Below, one piece after another: positions 10,431 through 20,784 of a DNA stretch of 64,000 nucleotides (position 1 is its first letter; each line of letters starts with the position of its first letter). Source of the DNA: Ampelocalamus luodianensis. Taxonomy: Eukaryota > Streptophyta > Magnoliopsida > Poales > Poaceae. The stretch is from the NCBI GenBank assembly GCA_036346255.1, contig CM070632.1:19051408-19115407 (forward strand). Direction: 5' to 3'. A model generated the notes under the pieces. The model was not told where the DNA came from. It did no database searches and saw only the letters and a list, made by a program, of their open reading frames with translations. Made by a program: the position numbers and the translations under genes.

Positions 10431-11630
10431 TTGTGTATCCTGTAGCTTTGAGCATCTCTGCTCATCTCCTTCTCGACCTCGCGTGACCCAGCCCAGAGCA
10501 AGCGAGCAGCCTCCCGCCCTCGCTCCTCTCCGGAGGCGGGTAGCGACTCGTCGAAGCGCCCTCTCTCCGCAACACCCCGATGCTCGCCATGTCCGCAGTG
10601 TCTAAGCGCTTCGGTCGCCTCGAGCACGCAGCGTCGTCGTGACGGCCGAGCTTCGCCGCGGCAAAGCGGCGAAGCGAAGCGCGGCAGAGACCGCCGCGGC
10701 CGCAAAGCGTCGAGGCCGGCGGCGCGGGCGGCGCGGCGCCAGTGGAGAGTGGAAGCGGCGGCGCGCAGATGCGCGTCGCGGCGCGGCAGAGTCAAGGTCT
10801 GGCGGCGGCGGCAGCAGCTCCATCTCTGCGATGACAGCGGCGACGCGACCTTGAGCGGCGGAGAGGGAGCGGCCGCGAGGCGGCGCGCGATGGCGGCGCG
10901 CCGCGCCCGCGAGCTTAGCGGCGATCGAGGAGGCGCGGTCGCGCTGATGGCGCTCTGGAGGAGGCGCGCGGCGGGTGGCGCTCTGGAGAGGCGCGCATGG
11001 CGGTGGCGCTCTGGAGGCGCGCTCGGCGGTGGCGCTCTGGAGGAGGCGCGCTCGGCGGTGGCGCTCTCGAAGAGGCGCGCCGCGACAACGGCGGCGAGCG
11101 GGTCGATAGAGAGCGCGGCCTTCCAGCAGCGGCGTGGCTCTCCCGGGCCGTGCAGTGGTTACCACGGGTTCGGTCGTTGTCGAGGGCCGGCCGGCGGTGG
11201 GTGGCCTACCTCACCAAGGCCAACTACGTCGAGTGAGCGCGGTGATGAAGGTGAGCTCGGTGCGACACATGTGGGAGAGGCGGTCCGAGTGCGGCGGCGT
11301 CGACTATGACCGAGATCGGCGGCGGCTGGATGCCCTCATTCTGCGATCCGCGAGATGCGATTCTCGCTCTCAACAAGCAGATCGCCAAGGAGGCTTGGGG
11401 CGCCATCCGCAAGACGCGCGCCAGCGGCATCGCGCCGCAAGTCCACACTGCGAGCGCCGCGCGGAGTGGAGACCACGGCCTTCAAGCGGTGAGGGCGTTG
11501 ATGACTTTGCTCTCCATCTCAACACTCTGCTGCGAGAAGTTGGTACGATTCGGCGGCGACACCTACGGCGAGAGAGAGTCGTCGAGAAGCTCTTTCGCTG
11601 CGTCCCAGAAGTACAAGCGGATGGCTCGAT
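10431..11630 (+). pseudogene. Gag of inner copia, first part
   Basis: Starts after the primer-binding site. The leader is GC-rich and contains a run of repeated units GGTGGCGCTCTGGAGG (about 10945-11070). Gag text is seen as ...MKVSSVRHMWE (about 11248), NKQIAKEAWGAIRK (about 11370) and ASQKYKRMARS (about 11600), where the reverse-oriented element interrupts it. It continues at 14312 with QSLLDLSTMSIEEAIGRL-like text. Confidence 0.65.
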
Positions 11631-12027
11631 CATTAGTCATTGGACTCTTACTATTGGTGATAGCAAGATCCTTACTCTCATGGAGAGGATGACACTTGGA
11701 GATGGGACAATTTTTCTTGTATATTTCTCTTCACAATGCCATGCCAACTTTGAGGGTTGGGGATACATATTTATAGGGCTAAGCAAACAAGCATATCTTA
11801 GAGCATATGCCAATGCCAACATATGCTAGTCTAAGATGCTCTGTCTAGATGCTCTGTCTAGATCTTTGTGTCCTAGATGCTCTGTCCTAGATGCTCTGTC
11901 TCTAAAGCTAGTCCTAAAGCTAGTCCAAGATGCTCTGTCAAAGATCTTTGTCCTAAAGAGATGCTAACCGCCATCAAGGATCTTTGTCCTTGAAGGCGGC
12001 AAAAATAACACAAAGACTTATCCATCA
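11631..12027 (-). repeat. 3' LTR of innermost copia
   Basis: Reverse orientation. The plus-strand text begins (CA)TTAGTCATTGGACTC and ends CTTATCCATCA. The expected terminal TG reads CA here. U3 repeats (AGATGCTCTGTCC type) lie at 11830-11950. Confidence 0.8.
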
Positions 12028-12045
12028 ATCTCCCTAAGTCTTGTG

Positions 12046-13880
12046 TGTCTCCTTGTGAGAATCGAGCCACCTTGTGAGGAATCGAGCCATCCCGATCCTA
12101 GAGCGAGGCGTCGTCCTTGATTTCAACGCGGGCGTCCCCAAACAGACAGAGCCTTGAGCGCTGAGTCACGCTCGGAGAAGAACTCCGCCGCCGGTCATGT
12201 GGTGGGTGTCGGCGTGTCGAGCACCACCGTCGGTCTTCTTTATTGCGGAACTTTCGCCGAGGAGGCGTGTGCTTTGGCTCGTCAAGGTGGAGTAAGCGTT
12301 GCGGCCGGTGCGTCGGAGGAGGTTCGATGCTGCTGAGCAATGAACGAGCCGGCCGTTCCTCCTCGCACGACGTGGGCTGGCGCGTCGTGGTATCGACAAT
12401 CCAGCCCAATGACCAAGCTTGCGCGCTTGTAGCAAGAGTCGTCGCGTCGGCTCTTGCTTGCCGTGGCGCCGCCTGGCGCCTCCACGGTCGTGCGATGCAC
12501 GGCGTCTTTGCGCGGCTTGCGCGCTTACCACGCATCGCGCCGCTGTCGTGGAAGAAGGCTCCCCTTCTTCTGTCACCTTGCCGGCGACCCACCGCTCCCG
12601 AGAGAGAGGAGCTTCCGCCAATGGTGGCGGGTCGAAAGACGTGGCTCGCCATTGTCGGCGACCTTCAGCGACCAACCTCCTCGATCGTCATCGTGGAGAG
12701 ATCCAGCGAGACCGGATCGAGTGAGCCATCTGCTTGTACTTCTCGGGGCGCGGCGAAAGAGCTTCTCGGCGACTCTCTCTCGCCAGAGGTGTCGTCGCCA
12801 AGCGCACCGGCCGCAGCGAGTGTTGAGGCGGAGAGCAAAGTCATCGGCGTCCTCGCCGCTTGAAGGCGGGTTCTCCCACTCCGTCGCGAAGTGCTGCGGT
12901 GTGGACTTGCGGCGCGATCGGCTGCCGTGCGTCTTGCGCGCGATGGCGTCCCAAGCCTCCTGGCGATCCGCTTGTTGGTAGCGAAGCGCATCTCGGGCGG
13001 GCTGCGGCGATGAGCATCCGGCGCCGTCGATCTGGTTGTAGTCGGCGTCGCCGTCACCGGTGCATCCCGCATATGCGCGCTGGAGCTTTACCCTCATCAC
13101 CGCAGCCCACTCGGCGTGGTTGGACTTGGTGAGTAGGCCACCGCCGCCGGGCCGGCGTCTCGGCGGCGGCTGGTACTCGTGGTGACCACGATGCCGGCCG
13201 GGAGAAGGCGCGTTACTGTGAAGGCGCGCTCTCTCGACCGTCTGCCGCCGTTGTCGTGTGCGCCTCTTCCGAGAGCGCCACCGCCGCGCCTCCTCCAGAG
13301 CGCCACCGCCGTCGCGCCTCCTCCGAGCGCCACCGCCGTCGCGCCTCCTCGAGAGCGCCATCGGCGCGCCGCGCGTCTCGACTGCCGCCAAGCTCGTGGC
13401 GTCTTGCGCGCCGCTGCGCCTGCGCGCTTCGCTGCCGCCGCCTCCTCTCCAGCTCAAGGTCGCGTCGGCCTGCCATCGCGAGAGATGGGCTGCTGCTGCT
13501 GCCCGCTGCGAGACCTTGACCTCTCCTGCTGCGCCGCCTTGCGCATCTGCCGCCGCCGCGCTTCCGCCTCATGCTGGCTGCGCCGCTCCGCCGCCCGGCC
13601 TCGGCGCCGCTGCGCGGCTGCGCGGTCTCTGCCGCTTCGCTCGCCACGCTGCTTTGCGCGGCGGCTTCGGCCGTCGGCCCGACGCCGCGTGCTCGAGCGG
13701 CCGAACGCGAGGCGCTCTGCGGACATGGCGCTCTGAGGTGTGTTGCGTGGAGAGGGCTGCCGGCGAGTGCTTGCCGTCTCGGAGAGGAGTGGCGTGGGCC
13801 GAGCCGGCTGCTGCTGCGCTCTGGTGGGGCTTGCTGCGAGACGGAGAAGAGATGGCGAGGAGATGCTCGGGCTCAGGGAT
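12046..13880 (-). pseudogene. Gag and protease of innermost copia, broken
   Basis: Minus strand, from 13880 downward: GC-rich leader with repeats of a GGTGGCGCTC unit (about 13400-13250), then NHAEWAAVMRVKLQ (about 13100), AWDAIARKT (about 12950), DDFALRLNT (about 12840), GHWAGLS as a degraded zinc knuckle (about 12410), and the protease region THHMTG (about 12195). The frame from 13457 to 12573 is the longest uninterrupted gag stretch of the three family-A copies, so this copy is the least decayed in gag. No pol follows. Confidence 0.7.
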
Positions 13881-13899
13881 ACACAAGCTCGATACCACT

Positions 13900-14311
13900 T
13901 GTTAGTCATTTGGACTCTTACTATTGGTGATAGCAAGATCCTTACTCTCATGGAGAGGATGACACTTGGAGATGGGACAATTTTTCTTGTATATTTCTCT
14001 TCACAATGCCATGCCAACCTGAGGGGTTGGGGATACATATTTATAGGGCTAAACAGCCAAGCATATGCCAAGCATATGCCGAGCATATGCCAATGCCAAG
14101 CATATGCTAGTCTAAGATGCTCTGTCCTAGATGCTCTGTCCTAGATGTTGTGTCCTAGATGCTCTGTCCTAGATGCTCTGTCCTCTAAAGCTAGTCCTAA
14201 AGCTAGTCCAAGATGCTCTGTCAAAGATGCTGTCCTAAAGAGATGCTAACCGCCAGTCAAGGATGCTGTCCTTGAAGGGCGGCAAAAGCCAACACAGAGA
14301 CTTATCCATCA
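13900..14311 (-). repeat. 5' LTR of innermost copia
   Basis: Plus-strand text starts TGTTAGTCATTTGGAC and ends CTTATCCATCA. The U3 minisatellite (AGATGCTCTGTCCT) spans about 14110-14225. TATA box on the minus strand near 14040 (complement ATATTTATAGGG). Confidence 0.85.
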
Positions 14312-15041
14312 CAGTCGATCCAGTCTCTGCTGGACCTCTCCACGATGTCGATCGAGGAGGCGATAGGTCGCCTCAAGGTCGTCAACGATGAAAAAGCCAC
14401 GATCTCTCGGGACCCGTCACCATTGGCGGGAAGCTCCTCCTCGCTCGGGAGGAGTGGGTGCCGGCCAAGGTGACGAGGAAGAAGAACCTTCTTCCAACAG
14501 CGGCGCGCATGCGTGATAAGCGCGGCAAGCGCGCAAAACGCCGAGCATGGCGCGAGGACGTCTTAGAGGTGATGGCCGTGGAGGTGCCGGTATGCGCGGC
14601 CGGCAAGCAAGAGCCGCGCGAGGCGACTCTTGCTACAAGCTGCGGCAAGTCGGTCATTGGGCCAAGGATTGTCGGCGACCACGCACGCCGACGGCCCACG
14701 CGTCGCCGCAGTGGTGGAGGAGGAGCACCGGCTCTGTTCATTGCTCGAGCGAGCATCGAACTACCTCGGCCGGCACCGCGCGGCAGCTCTCCTCCACCTT
14801 GACGAGCCAAAAGCACACGCCCTCTTGGCGAAAGTTCCGTAATAAAGAAGACCGGCAGGTGGTGCCTCGACACGCGACACCCACCACATGGTAGGCGGCG
14901 GGAGTTCTTCTCGGCGTGACTCGGCGTTCGATGCTCTGTCAAGTTTGGGGACACCTCGCGTTGAAATCAGGGCGACGCTCTGCTCTAGGATCGGGATGGC
15001 TCGGATTCCTCACAGGAGACACACAAGACTTAGGGGGAGAT
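14312..15041 (+). pseudogene. Gag C-terminus and protease of inner copia, with pol deletion junction
   Basis: Gag resumes as SLLDLSTMSIEEAIGRL (about 14325). The zinc knuckle is degraded near 14640-14670 (CGKSVIGPRIV is a shifted reading of CGK.GHWAKDC). Protease text lies near 14860-14900. At about 14970 the text VKFGDTSRVEIR jumps straight to LCSRIGMARIPH, which in the outer element is the pol C-terminus near 18060-18110. Everything between (integrase, RT, RNase H) is absent. A purine tract and the LTR follow. Confidence 0.7.
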
Positions 15042-15460
15042 TGATGGATAAGTCTCTGTGTTGGCTTTGCCGCCCTTCAAGGACAACATCCTTGGTGGGT
15101 AGTTAGCATCTTTTAGGGCGGCATCTTTGGACAGAGCATCTTGGACTAGCTTTAGGACTAGCTTTAGAGGACAGAGCATCTAGGACAGAGCATCTAGGAC
15201 ACAGCATCTAGGACAAAGCATCTTAGACTAGCATATGCTTGGCATATGCGTGGCATATCTAGGACAGAGCATCTTAGACTAGCATATGCTTGGCATATGC
15301 TTGGCTGATTAGCCCTATAAATATGTATCCCCAACCCCTCAGATTGGTATGGCATTGTGAAGAGAAATATACAAGAAAAATTTCCCCATCTCCAAGTGTC
15401 ATCCTCTCCATGAGAGTAAGGATCTTGCTATCACCAAGAGCAAGAGTCCAGCGACTAACA
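15042..15460 (+). repeat. 3' LTR of inner copia
   Basis: TGATGGATAAGTC to GCGACTAACA, with the same U3 minisatellite (about 15170-15300) and TATA box (CTATAAATATG near 15314). Small copy-number and base differences from the 5' LTR show that it has aged in place. Confidence 0.85.
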
Positions 15461-18128
15461 GCGGCTCAGTGCCACGGAGATGGTGCGAGGCCTGCCGTGC
15501 CTTGACCATGTAGAGCAGTTCTGCGACGTCTGCGTGTTGACGGCGCAGGCGACTCCTTTCCCGTGGCGAGTTTAGAGCCAAGGAGAGGCTCGAGCTCGTG
15601 CGGGACTTGTGTGGCGGTGACACACCGCCACACCGAGGACGACGCTACTTCTGTTGCTCGTCGGCGACCTCTCCGCTACATGTGGGTGATGGTCCTCGGC
15701 GACAGGAAGCTGCGGGCGCCATCGAGCGCCGCGCAGCTGCCGCGGAGGTGGTGCGGCGCAGGCTGCGCGTGTTGCGCCACGGACAACGGCGAAATTCACG
15801 GCGGTGGGTCGCGTCGTCTTTGGCGATGAGGCATTGGCGCCACTACTCGCGCCGTCTGACCGCGCGAGCAGCGTCGTCGGAGGCGCAACGGGCGGTTGTG
15901 GGGATGGCTCGGGCCCTCCTCAGCGAGAGGATGCCGGTGTCTTACGGGAGAGGCGGTGGTGGCGGCCGTCTACATCCTCAGCGCTTTCGCCTACCAGCTC
16001 GGCGGCAAGGCGTCGTGACGAGGCAGGCATGGCGCGCAAGCGGCGGTCTCCCACTTGCGGGTCTTGGCTCCTCGCGTTCGCCAGGAGCTTGGCCACATCG
16101 GCAAGCTCGGCGGCGAGAGCACTCGGGGTGTTCGCCGGCTCGCGGAGGTCTCGAGGCCTACGCATCCTCGACCACTGTCACACAACGCGTCCATCTCGCG
16201 TGGCGTTGTGTTCGGCGAAGGCGGTGGGCGTGAGACAAGCGGTGGGCGGCGGTTCGACCCGACTCGGGGACCGTTATCGACTCGTCCGCCGAGAGGCGGG
16301 GAGCTAGCGGCTCGTCTTCACCGAGCTCGTCCACCTCGACACCTTGCTCGCCACCACTCGGCGAGTACTCCTACTACCGGCGCGCTCGCCCCACTCTTCA
16401 CCACCGCCACTCCACGCTCTCGCGCCGGCCACCACTCTCTGCACCGGCGCCACACCGCGGGATCGGCCCCAACAACCGGTCCACGGCGAGCGGCGCGCGG
16501 TGGAGTTCGCTACTCATTGTCCCACGACGAGGACGCGTCGGCGCCTACCACGACGGCGAGCCTCTGCGCTTATCGTACCATGGACAACATCCTCGGCGAG
16601 CCGTCCACTCGATCGGCGCGGTGCGACCAGGCGAGCTACACTTGGCGTGCGACGGCGGCGAGCCCGCTCGCCGAGGTGGAGGAGGCGCGGCGTGGCGTGT
16701 CGCGATAAGCGAGAGATGGACGCCGTCGGCGGAGCCGGGCGTGGGGCCGGCGGATCTTCTGCCGGCCACCGCGATCACCCTTAAGTGGGTGTTCAAGGCG
16801 AAGCGGGATGGCGGCGCCATCGTCAAGCACAAGGCTCGTTTGGTGGCACGAGGCTTCTTGCGGCGGAGGGGTCGACCGGACGACGCCTTCGCACCGTCGC
16901 GCGCATGGAGTCCGTTTGTCTCCTCCTTGCACTTGCAGCCCAGGAGGTTGGCGCGTCCATCACATGGACGTCAAGTCCGCCTTCCTCAACGGTGACTTGA
17001 AGGAGGAGGTCTACGTCCGTCAACCGCCGGGATTCGTCATCCCCGGCAAGGAGGGCAAGGTTCTCCACCTGCTGCGCAAGGCCCTCTACGGCTTGCGGCA
17101 GGCACCACGAGCACAGAACGCTAAGTGGACTCCACCTCAAGCAAATGGGGTTCGGCAGAGCGCACACGCAGGTCGCGGTCTGGCGGGCAAGGCGGCAACG
17201 CCTGGCGGTGGCGTCTACGTCGACGACTTGGTGATCACCGGCTCAAGGAGGCCGAGGTTGAGGCGTTCAAGGCGGAGATGAAGACCGCCTTCGGATGGCG
17301 ACTTGGGGCTCTCTCCTTCTACACGTGATCGAGTCCACCGGGGCGGCTCGTATCTCCTTCGCGGCATCGCCTCGCCAAGCGCACCGTCGGTGGCGGCCAC
17401 CGATCGCAACCCACCCCACACCTCCTGGAGGAGAGGCGGCCGAGTCGTGAGTGCACGGCGGAGGAGGTGGGCGCGACGCGATCTGCGGCGCATCATGGCG
17501 ACCGCCGCTACCTCGTCCACACGCGTCCGGTTGGCGTTCGCCGTCGGCTCGTCGGTCGGTTCATGCGGCGGCAAACGGCGGAGCATCAACGGCCGTGAAG
17601 AGGATCCTCCACTCGTTGCGAGCACCTCCGACTACGGTTTGCACTACGAGGTGTCGTGCGCGCGCTTCGCCGAATGCAGCGGCAACGACCACGCGGCGAC
17701 ATTGACACCAGCAAAGCACAAGCGGGATTCTCTTCTTCCTCGGCAAGTGCCTCGTTAGCCGGCGATCGATCAAGCGAAAGGTGTGTGAGGCGAGTACATA
17801 GCGGCTTCCACCGCTTCGACTCGGCGCTACGGCTCGTTCGATCGCTTGTGATCTCTCGCGAGAACATCCGAAGCGGTGGCGCTCGGGGTGGGCAGCAAGT
17901 CGCTCGGCTTTGGCAAAGAACCTGTTTTCCATGAGCGGAGCAAGCACATCGGGTGAAGTACCACTTCATCAGAAATTGCTTGGATGAAGGCGACATCAAG
18001 GCGAGCTACATCAACACCACGGATCGGCTTGCGGATCGCTCACCAAGCCTCTTCGGAGGGTCAAGTTCCTCGAGCTCTGCTCCAGGATCGGGATGGTTCA
18101 ACTCTTCCACAAGGCAGCGCACAAGACT
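15461..18128 (+). pseudogene. Integrase, reverse transcriptase and RNase H of outer copia, broken
   Basis: Resumes the outer element after the inner insertion. EMVRGLPCLDHVEQFCDVC (about 15480) belongs to the pre-integrase region, and RYMWVMVLGD (about 15677) to the integrase core. RT motifs follow: KHKARLVARGF (about 16825), DVKSAFLNGDL (about 16972), LYGLRQAPRA (about 17083) and the catalytic YVDDLVITG (about 17215). The RNase H end includes YHFIRNCLDEGDIKASYINT (about 17960-18020), and LCSRIGMV lies near 18080. All motifs are in order but in several frames, with large deletions, for example between the RT palm and RNase H. The copy is inactive. Confidence 0.75.
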
Positions 18129-18138
18129 TAGGAGAGAA

Positions 18139-18530
18139 TGATGAATAAGTCTCTGCTTGTGGTCTTTGTGGGGTGGGCACATGGTTCTTGTCTGACATCT
18201 TGGACTAGCTTTAGGAGTGGTTGTACAACATCTTGGACTAGCTTTAGGGCGATCTAGGACGGAGTTGTTAGCATCTTAGAGGGCGGCATCTAGGGCGGGT
18301 TGTTAGCATCTTAGAGGACGACATCTAGGGCGGGTTGTTAGCATCTTAGACTAGCATCTTGGCATATGCTTGGGATTAGCGACCTATAAATATGTATCCC
18401 CAACCCTCGAGTTGGCATGGCATTGTGTGAGAAATAAACCAAGAAAAAATTTGCCCCATCTCCAAGTGTCATCCTCTTCATGAGAGTAAGGATCTTGCTA
18501 TCACCAAGAGCAAGAGTCCAACGTGTAACG
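18139..18530 (+). repeat. 3' LTR of outer copia
   Basis: Starts TGATGAATAAGTC after the purine-rich AGACTTAGGAGAGAA and ends ACGTGTAACG. The U3 repeats are more diverged (GGCGGGTTGTTAGCATCTTAGA units) than in the inner elements, so this copy is older. TATA box CTATAAATATG near 18383. Confidence 0.8.
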
Positions 18531-18700
18531 CACCCACACCGCCGCCACGGCCATCTCCCAAGCCTCGCGCCAACTCGCGGAGGGGACCTCGTCGCGACAC
18601 GGCGATGGCGCGCGTCTCGCCGACGTGCGAGGCGGCCGTCGGGCGCCGCGGCACGGCAGCGGCCGCCGTGGTCGCACATCGACCTCGGTGTATCGAATCG
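18531..18700 (-). pseudogene. PB1-domain protein fragment, N-terminal half
   Basis: On the minus strand this reads VGETRAIAVSRRGPLRELA, which fits the first strands and helix of a plant PB1 domain (pattern Y-V-G-G-[ED]-T-R-[IV]-[VIL]-x-[VL]-x-R-x-x-x-[FL]-x-[ED]-L). It runs up to the edge of the copia insertion. Placed next to 7817, the two sides give a continuous domain (…GA-VKYRL…). Upstream of about 18700 the minus-strand frame degrades. The position of the break inside one domain shows that the copia landed in the gene fragment after its capture by the MULE. Confidence 0.55.
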
Positions 18701-19284
18701 ACTCCGCTCCGAGTTGGACTCCCACCGTCACTGCCACTGGAATGCGACGGCGTCGAGCGGCCGACGCCACCGTACTCCTTAGGTGGCCAGAGCCCCGACA
18801 ACCGCTTCCACCGCGGCGACCGGCGGCTGGCCAACCTCGACGCGCCGCCAGATTCTTCCATCGCGCGCTACTCGTACTCTGCGGTATCGCCGCCAGCGAC
18901 CACCGCGCGGCGGCTTCTCGCGCCAGCTGCATGCGGCGGCCAGGAACACCGCCGCCATCTCGGTGTTGTCCCCGCTCGCGCCTGACAAAGCGAGTAGTAC
19001 CCCGCGGCATCATTCGCGGAGCCACCCTCCCCGCCTCGTGTTGGCCGCTCTCCCGTCGGGCCAGGGAGCCCGAGGGCGATGGCGGGCCAAGGGGACAGCG
19101 GTGGCGGCGGGCGAGCGGCGATGGTGGCGGCACTAGGAGCGGGCACGGTGGAAGTGGGAACCGAGAGGAGTTAATGGAGGAAGAGAGAGAGATGAAGAGA
19201 TGAAGAAGAAACAAAGCTGAGAAGATGACTGGGACACACGTAGTCATGACTTGGACAAATGAGAGTTCCACGTGGCAAAATATG
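18701..19284 (-). other. MULE right interior, GC-rich, possible captured 5' gene sequence
   Basis: GC-rich sequence (about 18701-19190), then GA-rich (19170-19210), then AT-rich into the TIR. It could be the 5' part of the captured PB1 gene, but no frame can be followed with confidence. Confidence 0.35.
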
Positions 19285-19435
19285 TGCCACGTCAGCAAAA
19301 CCATCGCACCAAACCGCTACGGGTAGTTATTTGACCGGATTTGACAAATTCAAGGGGTTAAATAACCGGTTTTGTAGTTCAGGGGGGTAAACCAGACTTT
19401 TCTGATAGTTCAGGGGAGTAAACCGGACTTTTTCC
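19285..19435 (-). repeat. MULE right terminal inverted repeat
   Basis: Reverse complement of the left TIR, from TGCCACGTCAGCAAAACC at the inner edge to GGACTTTTTCC at the outer edge. The target duplication TAAATCCAAG follows directly at 19436. Confidence 0.85.
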
Positions 19436-19642
19436 TAAATCCAAGCAAACACGATTAGGTGATACTGGAATCTCAATATGTAATCTGGAACTTAATAAGG
19501 CTGCTGCACTACTGAATACACAGCCTTATTGGCTGGTCCCTGTAAATTGCAATCTTTGCTCTTGTGTTTTAACTTTTGTTCCTAACTCGCCAAATCCCCT
19601 AGTACATTGTCTTTCATGGCACAAAATAGAAGCCACTAACAT
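19436..19642. other. Low-copy target DNA between two insertions
   Basis: Begins with the MULE target duplication TAAATCCAAG and ends with AACAT, the copia-B target duplication (19638-19642). No transposon features. It is the remnant of the sequence that once joined 7148 to 32773. Confidence 0.7.
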
Positions 19643-19768
19643 TGTTGAATTTTTGGGGTTAATTGTTGTGTGAATCCTGTAGGATCCCACACCCTTTATT
19701 TATAGTCACAAAGAAGAGTCTGATTCTTATACAACTTGTTATTTGGATCTAACACGTACTCTCCAACA
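19643..19768 (-). repeat. Copia-B 3' LTR
   Basis: TGTTGAATTTTTGG to CTCTCCAACA, 126 bp. The adjacent CTCCCCCTC (19769 on) is the complement of the polypurine tract GAGGGGGAG that primes plus-strand synthesis. A TATA-like TTTATTTATAG lies near 19696. Confidence 0.92.
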
Positions 19769-19775
19769 CTCCCCC

Positions 19776-20784
19776 TCAAGATGGGCTGAAGATATCAGTC
19801 ATGCCCATCTTGTTATATATTGTAGTACACTCACTAGGATCTAACTCTTTAGTAAAATAGTCAGCTAATTGTTCACCAGGCTTGACATACTCCAACTCCA
19901 ATATTCTGTCATCGACCTTTTCCTTGATGAAAAACCTATCAATCTCAACGTGCTTGGTACGATCATGCTGAACTGAGTTGTTAGCAATGTTGATTGCAGA
20001 TTTATTGTCACAATGCAACACCAAGAGATTATTCTTCCATATTCGAAGCTCGGACAATAAACCTTTCATCCATATCATTTCACTCATACTCAACGCCATT
20101 GCTCTGTACTCTGCCTCTACAGTAGACCGAGCCACAACCTCCTACTTCTTGCTTCTCCATGACACAAGATTACCTTCCACAAAGATGCAATATCCAGAGG
20201 TAGACCTTCTGTCATCCACACTGCTCGCTCAATCAGCATCGCAATACCCTTCTACATTCAGATGTTGATTCTTTCTAAACCAAAGGCCTTTCCCAGGGCT
20301 ACTCTTCAAATACCGCAGGATTCGATAGACAACATCCATGTGTTCTGTTCTGAGATCATGCATATATCGACTAACCACACTCACTGAATATGAAATATCA
20401 GGTCTTGTATGGCATAAATAGATGAGACGCCCAACAAGCCTTTGATAAGCTTCCTTGTCAACTGGATCTCCCGACTCAGTACATAGTTTGTGATTCCTAT
20501 CAATAAGTGAAGCAATAGGGCGACACCCAAGCATACCTATTTCTGCCAGCAAATCAAGGACATACTTCCTGTGAGAGAGAGCTTATACCCTTCGAATAAC
20601 AGGCAATCTCAATCCCAAGAAAGTATCGAAGAGGTCCAAGATCTTTCACCTCAAATGCCTCTCCCAGTTTCTTCTTCAAGGACTTGATTTTCTCGGCATC
20701 ATCTCCAGTAACCACAATATCATCAACATAGACTACTAATATGGTGATATGTGATCCTCTATGCCTATAAAACACAATATGTGT
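19776..20784 (-). pseudogene. Copia-B RNase H and C-terminal reverse transcriptase
   Basis: Minus strand from 20784: HIVFYRHRGSHITILVV, the RT catalytic YVDDIVVTG (20704-20730), DLGPLRYFLGIEI (about 20640), a frame change near 20554, CRPIASLIDRN (about 20520), DPVDKEAYQRLVGRLIYL (about 20460) and RPDISYSVSVVSRYM (about 20385). RNase H with STVEAEYRAMA (about 20120), HCDNKSAINIANN (about 20015) and KHVEIDRFFI (about 19940) ends at 19776. The motifs are nearly complete and only a few mutations break the frame. Function: copies element RNA to DNA and degrades the RNA template in the particle. Confidence 0.85.

Larger units (their letters stand above)
11631..14311 (-). mobile_element. Innermost family-A copia element, reverse orientation, pol-less
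   Basis: A compact 2.68-kb element on the minus strand: 5' LTR 13900-14311, primer-binding site at 13887-13899 (complement of TGGTATCGAGC), gag and protease 13880 down to about 12100, purine tract 12028-12045, 3' LTR 12027-11631. It interrupts the gag of the inner plus-strand element between ...RMARS and SLLDLS. Like its host element it lacks integrase, RT and RNase H, and it jumps from protease to the pol C-terminal text (SRIGM region) at the same place. The two therefore belong to one non-autonomous subfamily. Confidence 0.85.
10011..15460 (+). mobile_element. Inner family-A copia element, pol-less, nested in the outer one
   Basis: Bounded by two direct LTRs (10011-10417 and 15042-15460), with a primer-binding site at 10420-10430 (TGGTATCGAGC) and a purine tract before the second LTR (CTTAGGGGGAGAT). 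Flanks are GGCGG on the left and GCGGC on the right, sharing GCGG. With the element at 11631-14311 removed, it is only about 2.8 kb: LTR, gag, protease, then a direct jump to the last codons of pol and the LTR. It is therefore non-autonomous and would need integrase and RT from a relative such as the outer element. Confidence 0.85.
7818..18530 (+). mobile_element. Outer Ty1/copia retrotransposon (family A), pol-bearing, decayed
   Basis: Order on the plus strand: rearranged 5' LTR (7818-7988), primer-binding site (7991), gag and protease (8030-10010), interruption by a related element (10011-15460), then integrase, reverse transcriptase and RNase H (15461-18128), purine tract and 3' LTR (18139-18530). 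Integrase upstream of RT makes it copia. Coding is GC-rich and carries many frameshifts and stops, so it is dead. Gag-protease text ending ...FGTFTRG at about 10000 resumes at 15461 (EMVRGLPCLDHVEQF...), which shows where the inner element entered. It inserted in the PB1 fragment of the MULE. A clean 5-bp target duplication is not visible (GACCG against CACCC). Confidence 0.8.
7149..19435 (-). mobile_element. 12.3-kb MULE carrying a gene fragment (Pack-MULE type)
   Basis: Matching inverted ends GGAAAAAGTC...GGTTTACTCC lie at 7149 and 19435, each about 150 bp. They are flanked by an identical 10-bp direct repeat, TAAATCCAAG (7139-7148 and 19436-19445). Long TIRs with a 9-10 bp target duplication are the hallmark of Mutator-like elements. 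I see no MURA-type transposase. Once the nested copia elements (7818-18530) are removed, the original cargo is only about 1.6 kb and contains a PB1-domain gene fragment on the minus strand, which makes this a Pack-MULE. The strand given is that of the captured gene. Confidence 0.85.
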
